Below are positions 27,830 to 36,949 of a stretch of 64,000 nt of DNA, piece by piece. Source of the stretch: Tardiphaga sp. P9-11. Lineage in GTDB: Bacteria; Pseudomonadota; Alphaproteobacteria; Rhizobiales; Xanthobacteraceae. Position 1 is the stretch's first letter. Every line of letters starts with the position of its first letter. The DNA lies in assembly GCF_008329525.1 (NCBI RefSeq), contig NZ_NPKQ01000009.1, positions 124,001-188,000 on the forward strand. The letters are read 5' to 3'. Made by a program: the position numbers and the translations under genes. Below the pieces are notes generated by a model. The model saw only the letters and a list, made by a program, of their open reading frames with translations, did not search any database and had not been told where the DNA came from.

Positions 27830-27844
27830 GTGGCGCCAGTTGCC

Positions 27845-28573
27845 TTAGATCAGCTTCAGCCCCTTCAAGCTGGCATGGCCGTGTTTGCCGACAATGATGT
27901 GATCATGGACCGAAATGCCGAGCGGCGCGGCGACATCGATCACGGCCTTGGTCATCTGCACATCCGCCTGCGACGGCGTGGGATCGCCGGAAGGATGGTT
28001 GTGCACCATGATGATGGCCGTTGCGGATAGTTCGAGGGCCCGCTTCACCACCTCGCGCGGATAGACCGGCGTGTGGTCGACGGTGCCGACCTGCTGCACC
28101 TCGTCCGAGATCAACTGGTTGCGCTTATCGAGGAACAGGATGCGGAACTGCTCTTTGTCGGCGAAGGCCATGGCCATGCGGCAATAGTCGATCACCGTGG
28201 CCCATGACGACAGCACGGTGCGCTGCTTCAATTGCCCTTTGGCGACGCGGCTGGTGGCGGCGGCGATCAGCTTGATCTCGGTGATGGCGGCTTCGCCCAA
28301 GCCGCCGACTTCGCGCAGCCGTGTATCGGGCGCATGCACCGTCTCGGCAAAGGAGCCGAATTTCGTGATCAGCGATTTCGCCAGCGGCTTCACATCGCGG
28401 CGCGGCAGCGCACGGAACAGCACCATTTCCAGTAATTCGTAATCGCTCAGCGCATCGGCGCCGACACTGCGAAAGCGCTCGCGCAGCCGCTCCCGATGGC
28501 CGTGATAGTGCGGGGCTTCGGCAAGACCCGGCGGCGCAGTCGGATCGATGGGGCTGACGGGCATGTGGCGCAA
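27845..28573 (-). CDS. radC: RadC/JAB-domain protein
   Basis: A 242-residue RadC family member. A helix-hairpin-helix-like N-terminal part ([28 protein letters not shown]) precedes the JAMM/MPN domain with [14 protein letters not shown], the zinc site. Despite its name, a repair role is doubtful in this family and the activity is unsettled. It is the last gene of the mscS-sfsA-map-radC run, 88 bases after map. M4 is an alternative start. Confidence 0.92.
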   Translation of the reverse strand: MRHMPVSPIDPTAPPGLAEAPHYHGHRERLRERFRSVGADALSDYELLEMVLFRALPRRDVKPLAKSLITKFGSFAETVHAPDTRLREVGGLGEAAITEIKLIAAATSRVAKGQLKQRTVLSSWATVIDYCRMAMAFADKEQFRILFLDKRNQLISDEVQQVGTVDHTPVYPREVVKRALELSATAIIMVHNHPSGDPTPSQADVQMTKAVIDVAAPLGISVHDHIIVGKHGHASLKGLKLI

Positions 28574-28661
28574 ACGCTCGCATGGATCTTATCCACGAGC
28601 ATGCCGTGCTCGGCTGCATTTGCAACCAGAAAGTGTTCGCTACCGTGTGGCGATTTGAAGT

Positions 28662-29489
28662 TTATGCGGCGGGCGTCGGCGGCTGTTCGTTACGCCGCTT
28701 GGACAGCGTGAAAATCTCGACGCCGGTCGCCGTCACGCCAACGGTGTGCTCGAACTGCGCCGACAGCGAACGGTCGCGGGTCACAGCGGTCCAGCCGTCG
28801 GACAACACCTTCACATGTGGCTTGCCGAGATTGATCATCGGCTCGATCGTGAAGAACATGCCGGGGCGCAAGGTCACGCCTTCGCCGGGGCGGCCGACAT
28901 GGATGATGTTCGGCTCGTCATGGAACATGCGGCCGAGGCCATGGCCGCAGAAGTCGCGCACCACGCTCATCTGCTGCGGTTCGACGAAGCTCTGGATCGC
29001 ATGGCCGATGTCACCGGTGGTATTGCCGGGCTTGACCACTGCGATGCCGCGCATCAGCGATTCATAGGTGACCTCGACCAGACGCTCCGCCTTGCGGGCG
29101 AGTTCGCCGACGCCATACATGCGGCTGGAATCGCCATACCAGCCCTCGACGATGAAGGTCACGTCGACATTGACGATGTCGCCTTCCTTCAGCGCGCGAT
29201 CGCCGGGCATGCCGTGGCAGACCACGTGATTGATCGAGGTGCAGGTCGAATACCGATAGCCGCGATACATCAGCGTCGCCGGAAAGGCGCCATGGCTGAA
29301 GGCGAATTCGCGGACGAAGTCGTCGATCGCGGAAGTCAGCACGCCCGGCTTCACCAGATCGGTCAGCTCGTCCAGGCAGAGCGATACCAGCGCGCCGGCC
29401 TTGCGCATGCCAGCAAAAGCGGCGGGACCGTGCAGCTTGATCTGCCCGGTTTTGCGCTGGGTGGTTTCGGAGGCTTCGACGTAGCTCAT
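28662..29489 (-). CDS. map: Methionine aminopeptidase, type I
   Basis: A 275-residue enzyme that removes N-terminal methionine from new proteins. Metal ligands are seen in order: Asp in NVDVTF, Asp in GDSSR, His in CGHGLG, Glu in TIEPM and Glu in FEHTV. The usual H of NHVVCHGMP is also present. The length matches type I enzymes with a short N-terminal extension. It sits between sfsA and radC on the same strand. Confidence 0.97.
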   Translation of the reverse strand: MSYVEASETTQRKTGQIKLHGPAAFAGMRKAGALVSLCLDELTDLVKPGVLTSAIDDFVREFAFSHGAFPATLMYRGYRYSTCTSINHVVCHGMPGDRALKEGDIVNVDVTFIVEGWYGDSSRMYGVGELARKAERLVEVTYESLMRGIAVVKPGNTTGDIGHAIQSFVEPQQMSVVRDFCGHGLGRMFHDEPNIIHVGRPGEGVTLRPGMFFTIEPMINLGKPHVKVLSDGWTAVTRDRSLSAQFEHTVGVTATGVEIFTLSKRRNEQPPTPAA

Positions 29490-29620
29490 CAGGTGATCTT
29501 GCCAGGCAGGATGCGACGGGAATGTGTGATTTGAGGCCTCAATTTAATGGCTGGGGCGGTCAGCGCAAGCCAAAGCAGCCTCTCCAGGACCTCTTTGCTC
29601 GGTCCCCACGCCAGCCATAT

Positions 29621-30334
29621 TCACGGCTGAATCGGCACTCGGCCGGCCAAAACGATGCTGCCGTGGTCGATCCGGCAGGTATAGGCGATGGCTTCGACGC
29701 CTGCGGCGCGGGCCTTGTCGAAGGCGCGGCCATAGGCCGGGTCGATATCCCGCGCCAGCGCAAAAGCCGTGGACGAGCCGATCTGGACCACGAACAGCAT
29801 CACGGCCCGGGCGCCTGCGGCGACCATGGCGGCCAGTTCGTCGAGATGGCGGGCGCCACGCGCGGTGACGGAATCCGGGAACTCTGCCAGTCCCGGCTGG
29901 CGCATCATGTGGACGTTCTTGACCTCGAGATAGCAGGGGGGCCGTGAGGCGTGCTCCAGCAAGAAATCCACCCGCGACGCCGCACCATATTTCACCTCTC
30001 GGCGGACGACGTCGTAGCCGGTGAGTTCCGAGATTGCATGGGCGGCCAGCGCCTCGGCGACGATGGCGTTGGGGTGCATCGTATTCACGCCGACCAGTTC
30101 CGGGCCATTGCCAAAATCGACTTCGATCAGCTCCCACGAAAAAGGCAGCTTGCGCGTCTTGCTCGGAGATTTCGACAGCCAGACGCGCGCGCCCGGCGCC
30201 TGCAGTCCGAGCATCGCGCCGGGATTGGCGACATGAGCGGTGATCACGCTGCCATCGGCGAGTTCGACATCAGCAAGGAAGCGCTTGTAGCGCCGCAGCA
30301 GTGTCGCCGGGACCAGATCGGCCTGAAGCTTCAT
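29621..30334 (-). CDS. sfsA: SfsA family DNA-binding/sugar fermentation stimulation protein
   Basis: A 237-residue SfsA homologue of normal length. Typical stretches are [27 protein letters not shown], and [22 protein letters not shown], where the D-x-n-ExK arrangement resembles a nuclease-like core. E. coli SfsA is reported to bind DNA and affect maltose genes; the activity here is unknown. It starts six bases after the mscS stop. Confidence 0.94.
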   Translation of the reverse strand: MKLQADLVPATLLRRYKRFLADVELADGSVITAHVANPGAMLGLQAPGARVWLSKSPSKTRKLPFSWELIEVDFGNGPELVGVNTMHPNAIVAEALAAHAISELTGYDVVRREVKYGAASRVDFLLEHASRPPCYLEVKNVHMMRQPGLAEFPDSVTARGARHLDELAAMVAAGARAVMLFVVQIGSSTAFALARDIDPAYGRAFDKARAAGVEAIAYTCRIDHGSIVLAGRVPIQP

Positions 30335-30340
30335 CGCCGC

Positions 30341-31663
30341 CTATTCCGGACCGGATGCGACTTCGACAATGGTTTCGACCGGCAACGCGCCGCCGCGGAT
30401 CTTTAGCTCGCGAACCGGATAGGGCACGCGGATGCCCTCGCGCTTGAAGGCATCCCACAGGCCCAGCATCACCTCGCTCTTCACCGCATCCATGCCGTCG
30501 GGCGAGTCGATCCAGAAGGTCAGCGAGAATTTCATACCAGCTTCGGCGAATTCGGTGAGGATGCAGTTCGGCGTCTTAGCTGTATTGGCGCGTGGCGATG
30601 CGGTCGCGACATCGATGGCCAGTTTGCAAACCACGCGTGGATCGGCGTCGTAATTGGCGCTGAAATTGACCTTCACCAGCGTGTCCTTGTCCGTATAGGT
30701 CCAGTTCACCACCTTCTGGGTAATAAGGTCCTCGTTGGGGATCAGGAACTCGCGGCCGTCACCCGCGGCGACCGAGATGTAGCGCGTATTCATCGCACTG
30801 ATGCGGCCGGAGCTGTCACCGATGGTGACGAGGTCGCCGGGCTTCACCGATTTGTCCGCCAGCAGGATCACGCCGCTGATGAAATTGGCGACGATCTTCT
30901 GCAGGCCGAAACCGATACCGACACCGACCGCACCGGAGAACACGGCAAGAGCCGAGAGGTTGATACCGACTGCGCCCATCACGAGCGCGACCGCGAACAC
31001 CATCAACAGCAGCCGCACCAGCTTGATCAGCAGCACCTGGATTGAGGGTGTGAGGTCGTGGGACTGTCTGATCCGGCCTTCGAGAAAATTGCTGGCAATG
31101 TTCGACAGCCACAGCGCCACAGCGAGCAGCACGCCGAGCTTGATCAGCAGCAGCGGCGTCAGCCGGAGGCCGCCGAGATCGATCCCATTCGCGTCCAGCA
31201 TGGTGATGGTCGGCTGCAACTGGCCGATAATGCTGAGCGCCGCCACGAGCCAGGCCGAGATCGACACCAGCCGCACCAGGAATTCGTTGCGGATCACGCT
31301 GGTGACCAGCCGGATCACCAGCCACGCCAGCGCAAGTTTGGCGGCTACCGACAGCAGATAACTGCGGCTCGGCCAAGTCACGCTCAGCATGATCACGCGG
31401 TCGAGGCTCATCAGGATTGCAAAGGCCGCGGTGGCCGCGCTGCCCACGAGGATGCGCATGAACATGCGCAGCGGCGCCGGCCAGCCCATCGCCAGCGAGG
31501 TCATATCGACCCGCGAGCGAACGGCGGCTCCAATGGCGAAGGCAATGCCGCCGCCCGCCATCATCAGTCCGAGCTGCAGATAGAACCACGGTGAGGTCAC
31601 CTCGGCGCCGAACGATCGTGCGGTCGCCAGCACGAATTCGTGGGTGTCGGTCAGGTCAAGCAT
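30341..31663 (-). CDS. MscS-family mechanosensitive channel
   Basis: A 440-residue channel that releases solutes on hypo-osmotic shock. Several hydrophobic helices in the first 200 residues precede the pore helix and the signature GVGIGFGLQKIVANFISGVILLADKSVKPGDLV, followed by the beta domain with NTRYISVAAGDGREFLIPNEDL. It is longer than E. coli MscS because of additional N-terminal membrane helices. It is the first gene of the run leading to sfsA, map and radC. Confidence 0.92.
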   Translation of the reverse strand: MLDLTDTHEFVLATARSFGAEVTSPWFYLQLGLMMAGGGIAFAIGAAVRSRVDMTSLAMGWPAPLRMFMRILVGSAATAAFAILMSLDRVIMLSVTWPSRSYLLSVAAKLALAWLVIRLVTSVIRNEFLVRLVSISAWLVAALSIIGQLQPTITMLDANGIDLGGLRLTPLLLIKLGVLLAVALWLSNIASNFLEGRIRQSHDLTPSIQVLLIKLVRLLLMVFAVALVMGAVGINLSALAVFSGAVGVGIGFGLQKIVANFISGVILLADKSVKPGDLVTIGDSSGRISAMNTRYISVAAGDGREFLIPNEDLITQKVVNWTYTDKDTLVKVNFSANYDADPRVVCKLAIDVATASPRANTAKTPNCILTEFAEAGMKFSLTFWIDSPDGMDAVKSEVMLGLWDAFKREGIRVPYPVRELKIRGGALPVETIVEVASGPE

Positions 31664-31903
31664 CGCGTGGTTCTCGTCATCGTGAAGGTCTTGCCCGGCG
31701 TGAAATCATCCAGGACGGCGCATTTGATTCGGATGGGGCGGAGATTCACACAAGCGTCACGTCGGCGCCATCGAGCGCAGCTCCTGCTTGTGAGCAATTC
31801 CCGAGAAATATACCTGCAAATGCGTCTAAGGCAGAAAGTGTTTGGCGTCCCGGGATGACGACGATAAGCATGGATTTACAAGTATTTCCGGCCTCGGAGC
31901 CTC

Positions 31904-33700
31904 ATGGCGTCACTTGACTCAGTCAGCATCGCTATCCTTCTCGGCGCAGTTCTGGTCATGGCGGGCATCCTGTCCAGCCTGCTTGCGCTTCGCTTCGGCG
32001 CGCCCTTGCTGCTGTTCTTCCTGTTCATCGGCATGGCCGCTGGCGAAGCGGGTCCTGGTGGGCTGCGGTTCGACGACGTCCACACGACCTATGTGGTCGG
32101 CTCGGTTGCGCTGGCGCTGATCCTGTTCGACGGTGGGCTGAAGACACGATTTCAGGCCATTCGCGCGGTGCTGGCCCCCTCGATGGTGCTGGCCACGATT
32201 GGCGTGTTGCTAACGGCGCTGATCACGGCACCGGTCGCCAAATATGCCCTCGACCTGAACTGGACCCAGGCGCTGCTGACTGGCGCGGTAGTGGCTTCCA
32301 CCGACGCCGCGGCTGTCTTTCTGCTGGTCCATGCGCAGGGCCTGCGCCTGCGGCCGAGGGTTGGTGCGACGCTCGAAGTCGAGTCCGGAACCAACGATCC
32401 GTTCGCCGTCTTTCTGACCCTGACGCTGGTCAAATTTCTGTCGCTGGGGAGCGCCTCCGCCGGTCATGTGGCACTGGAATTTGTTCAGGAAGCCGTGCTG
32501 GGCACCGTGATCGGCGTCGTCGGTGGCCGGCTGGTTGTCTTGGCCATGAATCGCGTGGCGCTGCCGCAGGGGTTGCATGCGCCCTTCGTCTGCACAGCGG
32601 CTTTGGTGATCTTCGGATTGGCTCAGATCGCTCACGCCTCGGGCTTTCTGGCCGTCTATCTCGCCGGCATCATCATCGGCAATCGCCCGACGCGGGCGCA
32701 CAATTCTGTGGTGACGTTCCTCGACGCTGCGACGTGGCTGGCGCAGATCGTCATGTTCGTGATGCTTGGCCTGCTGGTCTCGCCGCAACGCCTGATCGGC
32801 AGCATCATTCCGGCCGTCGGCGTTGCCCTGGTTCTGATGTTCGTGGCGCGCCCGGTCGCGGTCTTCCTGTGTTTGCAGCCCTTCCGCTTCAACTGGCGCG
32901 AAAAGATGTTCGTGTCATGGGTCGGCCTGCGCGGTGCCGTCGCAATCTTCCTTGCCTCGATCCCGATGCTGGTCGGTCTGCCCAAGGCGTCGCTGTATTT
33001 CGACGTCGCTTTCGTGGTTGTGATCATCTCGCTGTTGTTTCAGGGATGGACGCTGGCTTTTGCCGCCCGGAAGCTGCATGTCGCTCTGCCGCGCACCGAC
33101 AGGGGGCCGCGCCGTATCGAACTCGATTTGCCAGGTCAGCTCGAACAGCAACTGGTCGGCTATGCCGTGCGTCCGAAGAGCCTGTACCTGAAGCGCAACC
33201 TCATTCCGTCATGGTCGAAGCCGACGCTGGTCATTCGCGATGAGCGCATCCTGACTCCGGCGGAGGCTGAGCCTGTTACGGCCGGCGATTACATCTATTT
33301 GCTGGCGCCGCCGGAAAAGGCCGAGGCACTGGATCGCTTCTTCGTCGATATGCCGCCGAGCACGGCACCGGACCCGCATCTGCTCGGTGACTTCATGGTG
33401 TCGGGTGAAATCACTCTCGGCGATCTTGCGGCGATCTACGGTATCGCCGTCGATCCCGCCCAGGCGGGGCTGACGCTGGCGGATTATTTCGACATTCACC
33501 TCGATCATGCGCCAACAGTCGGTGCGGCATTGCCTATCGACAGCATCGATCTCGTCGCGCGCAGTCTCGGCGGCGGGCGTGTCAATGTGGTTGGCCTGCG
33601 TCTGCCCGAAGATGAAGACCCCGCGCCGCCGAAGCTGACGCGCGCACAATCGGTCAAGGGTAAGCTGAAGCGTAGCTGGACCGCGCTGTCTGGTGCGTGA
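31904..33700 (+). CDS. nhaP2: K+(Na+)/H+ antiporter, NhaP2/CvrA type
   Basis: A 598-residue CPA1 antiporter. About twelve membrane helices fill residues 1-390, including LFDGGLKTRF, STDAAAVFLLVH and ESGTNDPFAVFLTL with the ion-binding ND pair. A TrkA_C-type regulatory domain follows (about 405-480). The last part (LLGDFMVSGEITLGDLAAIYGI) resembles the CorC/HlyC-type domain of NhaP2. Its stop is only five bases from the modC stop on the other strand. Confidence 0.9.
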   Translation: MASLDSVSIAILLGAVLVMAGILSSLLALRFGAPLLLFFLFIGMAAGEAGPGGLRFDDVHTTYVVGSVALALILFDGGLKTRFQAIRAVLAPSMVLATIGVLLTALITAPVAKYALDLNWTQALLTGAVVASTDAAAVFLLVHAQGLRLRPRVGATLEVESGTNDPFAVFLTLTLVKFLSLGSASAGHVALEFVQEAVLGTVIGVVGGRLVVLAMNRVALPQGLHAPFVCTAALVIFGLAQIAHASGFLAVYLAGIIIGNRPTRAHNSVVTFLDAATWLAQIVMFVMLGLLVSPQRLIGSIIPAVGVALVLMFVARPVAVFLCLQPFRFNWREKMFVSWVGLRGAVAIFLASIPMLVGLPKASLYFDVAFVVVIISLLFQGWTLAFAARKLHVALPRTDRGPRRIELDLPGQLEQQLVGYAVRPKSLYLKRNLIPSWSKPTLVIRDERILTPAEAEPVTAGDYIYLLAPPEKAEALDRFFVDMPPSTAPDPHLLGDFMVSGEITLGDLAAIYGIAVDPAQAGLTLADYFDIHLDHAPTVGAALPIDSIDLVARSLGGGRVNVVGLRLPEDEDPAPPKLTRAQSVKGKLKRSWTALSGA

Positions 33701-33705
33701 TCGGC

Positions 33706-34386
33706 TTAGGCCGCGGCGATGATACGCGGCAGGATCTCGGTACCACCAAACGCGGCGACACGGCCCCGCTTCAGCATCACAACCTGCGTCGCCAACTGCC
33801 GCATCTCGTCGGCGTCATGACTGACGAACACCATCGGCACATCGCCTTCATCGCGGAGCCGCTTCAGATAGGGCAGGATTTCGGCCTTCCGCTCCTCGTC
33901 AAGCGCGCCCATTGGTTCGTCGAGCAACAGCAGCCGCGGCTGCGAGAGCAGCGCACGTCCCAGTGCGACGCGCTGGCGTTCGCCACCTGAGAGGCCGCCT
34001 GGTCGCCGATTCAAGAGATGGCCGATATCGAGCATATCGGTGATCCGCGTCTCCGCGACAGCATCGCGGGCCAATTGATTCATCCGGCGGCCGTAATCGA
34101 GATTCTGCATGACGCTCAGATGCGGAAACAGTCGCGCATCCTGAAACACGTAGCCGATGCGACGGCGATGTGGCGGAACGTGAATGCGCGCGTTGCCGTC
34201 ATAGAGCACTGCGCTGTCCACGGCGATAATGCCGCGGTCGGGCTGCACGAGGCCGGCGATCATGCTGACCAGCGAAGTTTTGCCGGCGCCTGACGAGCCG
34301 AATAGACCGGTGACGCGGCCTTCACTGGTGAAAGCGACATTCACCGAGAATTCGCCGAGTTGCTTGAATACGTCAACGCGCAGCAC
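33706..34386 (-). CDS. modC: Molybdate ABC ATPase lacking the C-terminal TOBE domain
   Basis: A 226-residue ATPase from GTG 34386, two bases after the modB stop. Walker A is LFGSSGAGKTS, the signature is LSGGERQRVALGRAL, Walker B is LLLLDEPMGALDE and the switch His is VSHDADE. Standard ModC has about 350 residues with one or two C-terminal molybdate-binding TOBE (Mop) domains. This protein ends at ILPRIIAAA right after the ATPase. A convergent gene starts five bases later, so no missing domain is hidden downstream. A free Mop protein is encoded at 36589. Confidence 0.92.
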   Translation of the reverse strand: MLRVDVFKQLGEFSVNVAFTSEGRVTGLFGSSGAGKTSLVSMIAGLVQPDRGIIAVDSAVLYDGNARIHVPPHRRRIGYVFQDARLFPHLSVMQNLDYGRRMNQLARDAVAETRITDMLDIGHLLNRRPGGLSGGERQRVALGRALLSQPRLLLLDEPMGALDEERKAEILPYLKRLRDEGDVPMVFVSHDADEMRQLATQVVMLKRGRVAAFGGTEILPRIIAAA

Positions 34387-34388
34387 GA

Positions 34389-35084
34389 TCAGTTCCCATG
34401 CAGTCGCTGCGTCGCGCGGCGCGCGAACCATTCCGATGCGATCAGCGCAAGCACGGCAATGCCGATGGAGATCATCACCAGACGCGAGGCTGCTGCATCG
34501 CCGTCGGGTGTCTGGATCAGCGAATAGATTGCGGAGGAAATCGTCTGGGTCTCGCCGGGGATGTTCGAGACGAAAGTGATGGTGGCGCCGAATTCGCCGA
34601 TCGCCTTGGCAAAGCCGAGCACCATGCCAGCCAGTACGCCGGGCAAAGCAAGCGGCAACGTGACGGTCGCAAACACTTTCCAGGGCGATGCGCCAAGTGT
34701 GCTGGCAGCCTGTTCGAGCCTGCGATCGACTGCTTCGATCGACAGCCGGATCGGCCGGACCAGAAGGGGAAACGACATCACGCCGCATGCAATCGCGGCG
34801 CCGGTCCAGCGGAAGGCGAACACGATACCGAGATGCTCCGCGAGCCAGGCACCGAGAATGCCGCGCTTGCCGAGCAACAGCAGCAGCAGATAGCCGGTGA
34901 CAACGGGCGGCAGCACCAGCGGCAGATAGATCACCGCGTCGATGATCGGCTTGCCCCAGAAGTCACGCCGCGCAAGCAGCCACGCGACACCGATTCCAAT
35001 CGGCGTCGAGATCAATGTCGCGATCACGGCGATCCTGATTGAAAGCAGGATCGCCGTCCATTCTTCGGGGGAGATTTCTGACAC
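34389..35084 (-). CDS. modB: Molybdate ABC transporter permease
   Basis: A 231-residue permease with about five to six hydrophobic helices and the coupling motif EQAASTLGASPWKVFATVTLPLALPG. It continues into GFAKAIGEFGATITFVSNIPGETQT, typical of ModB/CysT permeases. It is encoded three bases after modA and two before modC. Confidence 0.95.
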   Translation of the reverse strand: MSEISPEEWTAILLSIRIAVIATLISTPIGIGVAWLLARRDFWGKPIIDAVIYLPLVLPPVVTGYLLLLLLGKRGILGAWLAEHLGIVFAFRWTGAAIACGVMSFPLLVRPIRLSIEAVDRRLEQAASTLGASPWKVFATVTLPLALPGVLAGMVLGFAKAIGEFGATITFVSNIPGETQTISSAIYSLIQTPDGDAAASRLVMISIGIAVLALIASEWFARRATQRLHGN

Positions 35085-35087
35085 GTA

Positions 35088-35873
35088 TCAGGTCGTCGGG
35101 CTGACCAGGAACGTGAAGCCGTACTTTTCCAGGATGGTCTTGGCTGCGGTGGAGCGCAGGAAGGCCAGATAGTCGGCGGCTTCAGTCTTCGCGGTCGTTG
35201 TCGCAGCGACCGGATAAATGATCGCCGGATGCGAGTCCGCCGGGAAGGTGCCGATGATCTTCACGCCGGGATCGATCTTGGCGTCGGTCGCATAGACGAT
35301 GCCGAGCGGGGCTTCGCCGCGCGACACCAGCGTCAACGCGGCACGCACGCTCTCAGCCATGGCGAATTTCGACTCGGCCGCGCTCCAGCTGCCGAGCTTC
35401 TCCAGCGCCGCCTTGGCATACTTGCCGACCGGCACGGACTTCACGTCGCCAGTGGCGATCTTGCCGTCGCCGGCGAGCTTGGCGAGGTCGAAGCCCTGGC
35501 CGATCGTCACCTTGTCGAGCTTGGAGTCCTTGGCGGCGATCAGCACGATGCTGTTGCCGAGCAGGTTCACGCGGGTCGACTCGTTGATGTTCTTCTTACC
35601 AATGGCGTAGTCCATCCAGTCGGTATCGGCGGAAACGAAGACGTCGGCCGGCGCGCCCTGTTCGATCTGCTTGGCGAGCGCGGAGCTGGCGGCATAGCTG
35701 GCGGTGATCTTCACACCGGTCTTGGCGGTATAGGCGGCGTCGAGTTCGTCGAGGGCGTTCTTCATGGAAGCCGCGGCGAAGACCGTCAGGGCTTTGTCCT
35801 GCGCTTGGGCAGGCGTGAAGGTCGATCCGAGCAGGATCGAGAACGCAGCGAAAAGTCCGGCAAATCGATTCAT
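35088..35873 (-). CDS. modA: Molybdate-binding periplasmic protein
   Basis: A 261-residue ModA with a signal peptide ending PAQAQD. The oxyanion site is seen in TVFAAASMKNALDE and YAASSALAKQIEQGAPADVFVSADTDWMDYA. The segment AIIYPVA carries the residue of the second loop. The ATG at 35873 is preferred since GGAG is spaced six bases before it, while the longer frame from 35966 has no signal peptide. It is first of modA-modB-modC in tight order. Confidence 0.95.
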   Translation of the reverse strand: MNRFAGLFAAFSILLGSTFTPAQAQDKALTVFAAASMKNALDELDAAYTAKTGVKITASYAASSALAKQIEQGAPADVFVSADTDWMDYAIGKKNINESTRVNLLGNSIVLIAAKDSKLDKVTIGQGFDLAKLAGDGKIATGDVKSVPVGKYAKAALEKLGSWSAAESKFAMAESVRAALTLVSRGEAPLGIVYATDAKIDPGVKIIGTFPADSHPAIIYPVAATTTAKTEAADYLAFLRSTAAKTILEKYGFTFLVSPTT

Positions 35874-36088
35874 GTGGCGCTCCATGCGTGAGCGCAGCGC
35901 AAAGCGCGCGCAACTCAGGCGTTGGTTGGGTGGGACATGCGACAGGCGGAAGCGCCGTTCCGGCAATCCCGGGGACTTACGATCGTCCGGGATATCGCTG
36001 GCCGAATAGTATCAGGCTGGCCAAAGGGGTAAAGGCCCCCGAGGTACGATGGCCTCCAAGGGGCGTGGCCACAGAAAGAAAACTGCCG

Positions 36089-36586
36089 TCACTCGGACGG
36101 CAGCACGGCCAGGCTGATGGTGTTTTCGGCTACGCCAGTGACCTGGATCACGAACGGACCTGCCGCGAGATCGTACCTCATGGTCTTGCGGATGCCGGCG
36201 CAGTCGGTCGCGCCGCTGAATTCCATCGGCTTCAGGATCTCACCATCCTGCACCACGTCGACCCACGCCGCCGATGACAGGCTGACGGTGTATGTGCCGG
36301 CCTTCGGCGCCTTCTGGAAGCGCGCAAAGCCTGCAAATGTGCCGTCTTTCGGCTTTCGCTCCGGTGACGACGGCAGCTTGGCATCACCGGGCGTCTTCAG
36401 ATCGAGCGTCGCTCTGGCAGGAATTGCAAGTTCGGCGCCTGAGACAATCTTGGGGCGATCTTGCGCCGTGAGTGCGGCGCGCTCCTTGTCGATCGGCCAC
36501 TTGAACTTGTCACAGCCGCTGGGCTCGGCCGCCCATACAGGCGCCGAACCGAGCAGCGTGAGCGCGACAATCAGACGCGCACGCAT
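36089..36586 (-). CDS. Periplasmic protein co-transcribed with mop, function unknown
   Basis: 165 residues with a signal peptide (RARLIVALTLLGSAPVWAAEP). The mature part has two Cys (SGCDKFKW and TDCAGI) that may form a disulfide. A beta-rich C-terminal half (GTYTVSLSSAAWVDVVQDG, PFVIQVTGVAENTISLAVLP) looks like a small beta-sandwich. It begins two bases after the Mop stop and lies 215 bases before modA. I therefore infer a role linked to molybdate or a molybdoenzyme. I do not recognise the family. Confidence 0.75.
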   Translation of the reverse strand: MRARLIVALTLLGSAPVWAAEPSGCDKFKWPIDKERAALTAQDRPKIVSGAELAIPARATLDLKTPGDAKLPSSPERKPKDGTFAGFARFQKAPKAGTYTVSLSSAAWVDVVQDGEILKPMEFSGATDCAGIRKTMRYDLAAGPFVIQVTGVAENTISLAVLPSE

Positions 36587-36588
36587 GA

Positions 36589-36798
36589 TCAATCCACCGC
36601 GATCATAACGTCGGAGGCCTTCACCACAACGACGCATTTGCCGCCGGCCTTGAGCGCCAGATCGTCAACGGCTTCATTGGTGATCGACGAGGTTACGATC
36701 TGACCGCCGCCGATATCGACGCGGACATGGGATGTGGTGGCGCCCTTGGTGACTTCGAGGACGGTCCCCTTGATCTGGTTGCGTGCACTGATGCGCAT
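36589..36798 (-). CDS. mop: Molbindin: stand-alone single TOBE/Mop domain
   Basis: A 69-residue protein that is one complete Mop domain: MRISARNQIKGTVLEVTKG at the start, then HVRVDIGGGQIVTSSITNEAV and KCVVVVKASDVMIAVD. Molbindins form hexamers that store or buffer molybdate. The neighbouring ModC has lost its TOBE domain, so this protein may supply the missing binding function in trans. The ATG at 36798 gives exactly the domain; the longer frame upstream has no coding signs. Confidence 0.93.
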   Translation of the reverse strand: MRISARNQIKGTVLEVTKGATTSHVRVDIGGGQIVTSSITNEAVDDLALKAGGKCVVVVKASDVMIAVD

Positions 36799-36949
36799 GT
36801 TGGATCTCGCCGATTGGGCCGGGCAGCTGACAGCCGCGGCTGATATGGAAGGAGTTCGGGAGGGGCGCCCGTTGTTGATCGTCGGCTTACGGCACAACGA
36901 TGGCGTGTTCTAACCCGGTTTCACGATAATGCGATAGCCAGTCGGCCGA

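Noticed and set aside
34387-34788. N-terminal extension of ModC
   Set aside because: It overlaps modB, which has a clear product; GTG 34386 gives the ATPase start.
35874-36088. Possible molybdenum-cofactor riboswitch or ModE box before modA
   Set aside because: Looked for the Moco RNA core and CGNTATATA-type ModE half-sites on both strands and saw neither convincingly.
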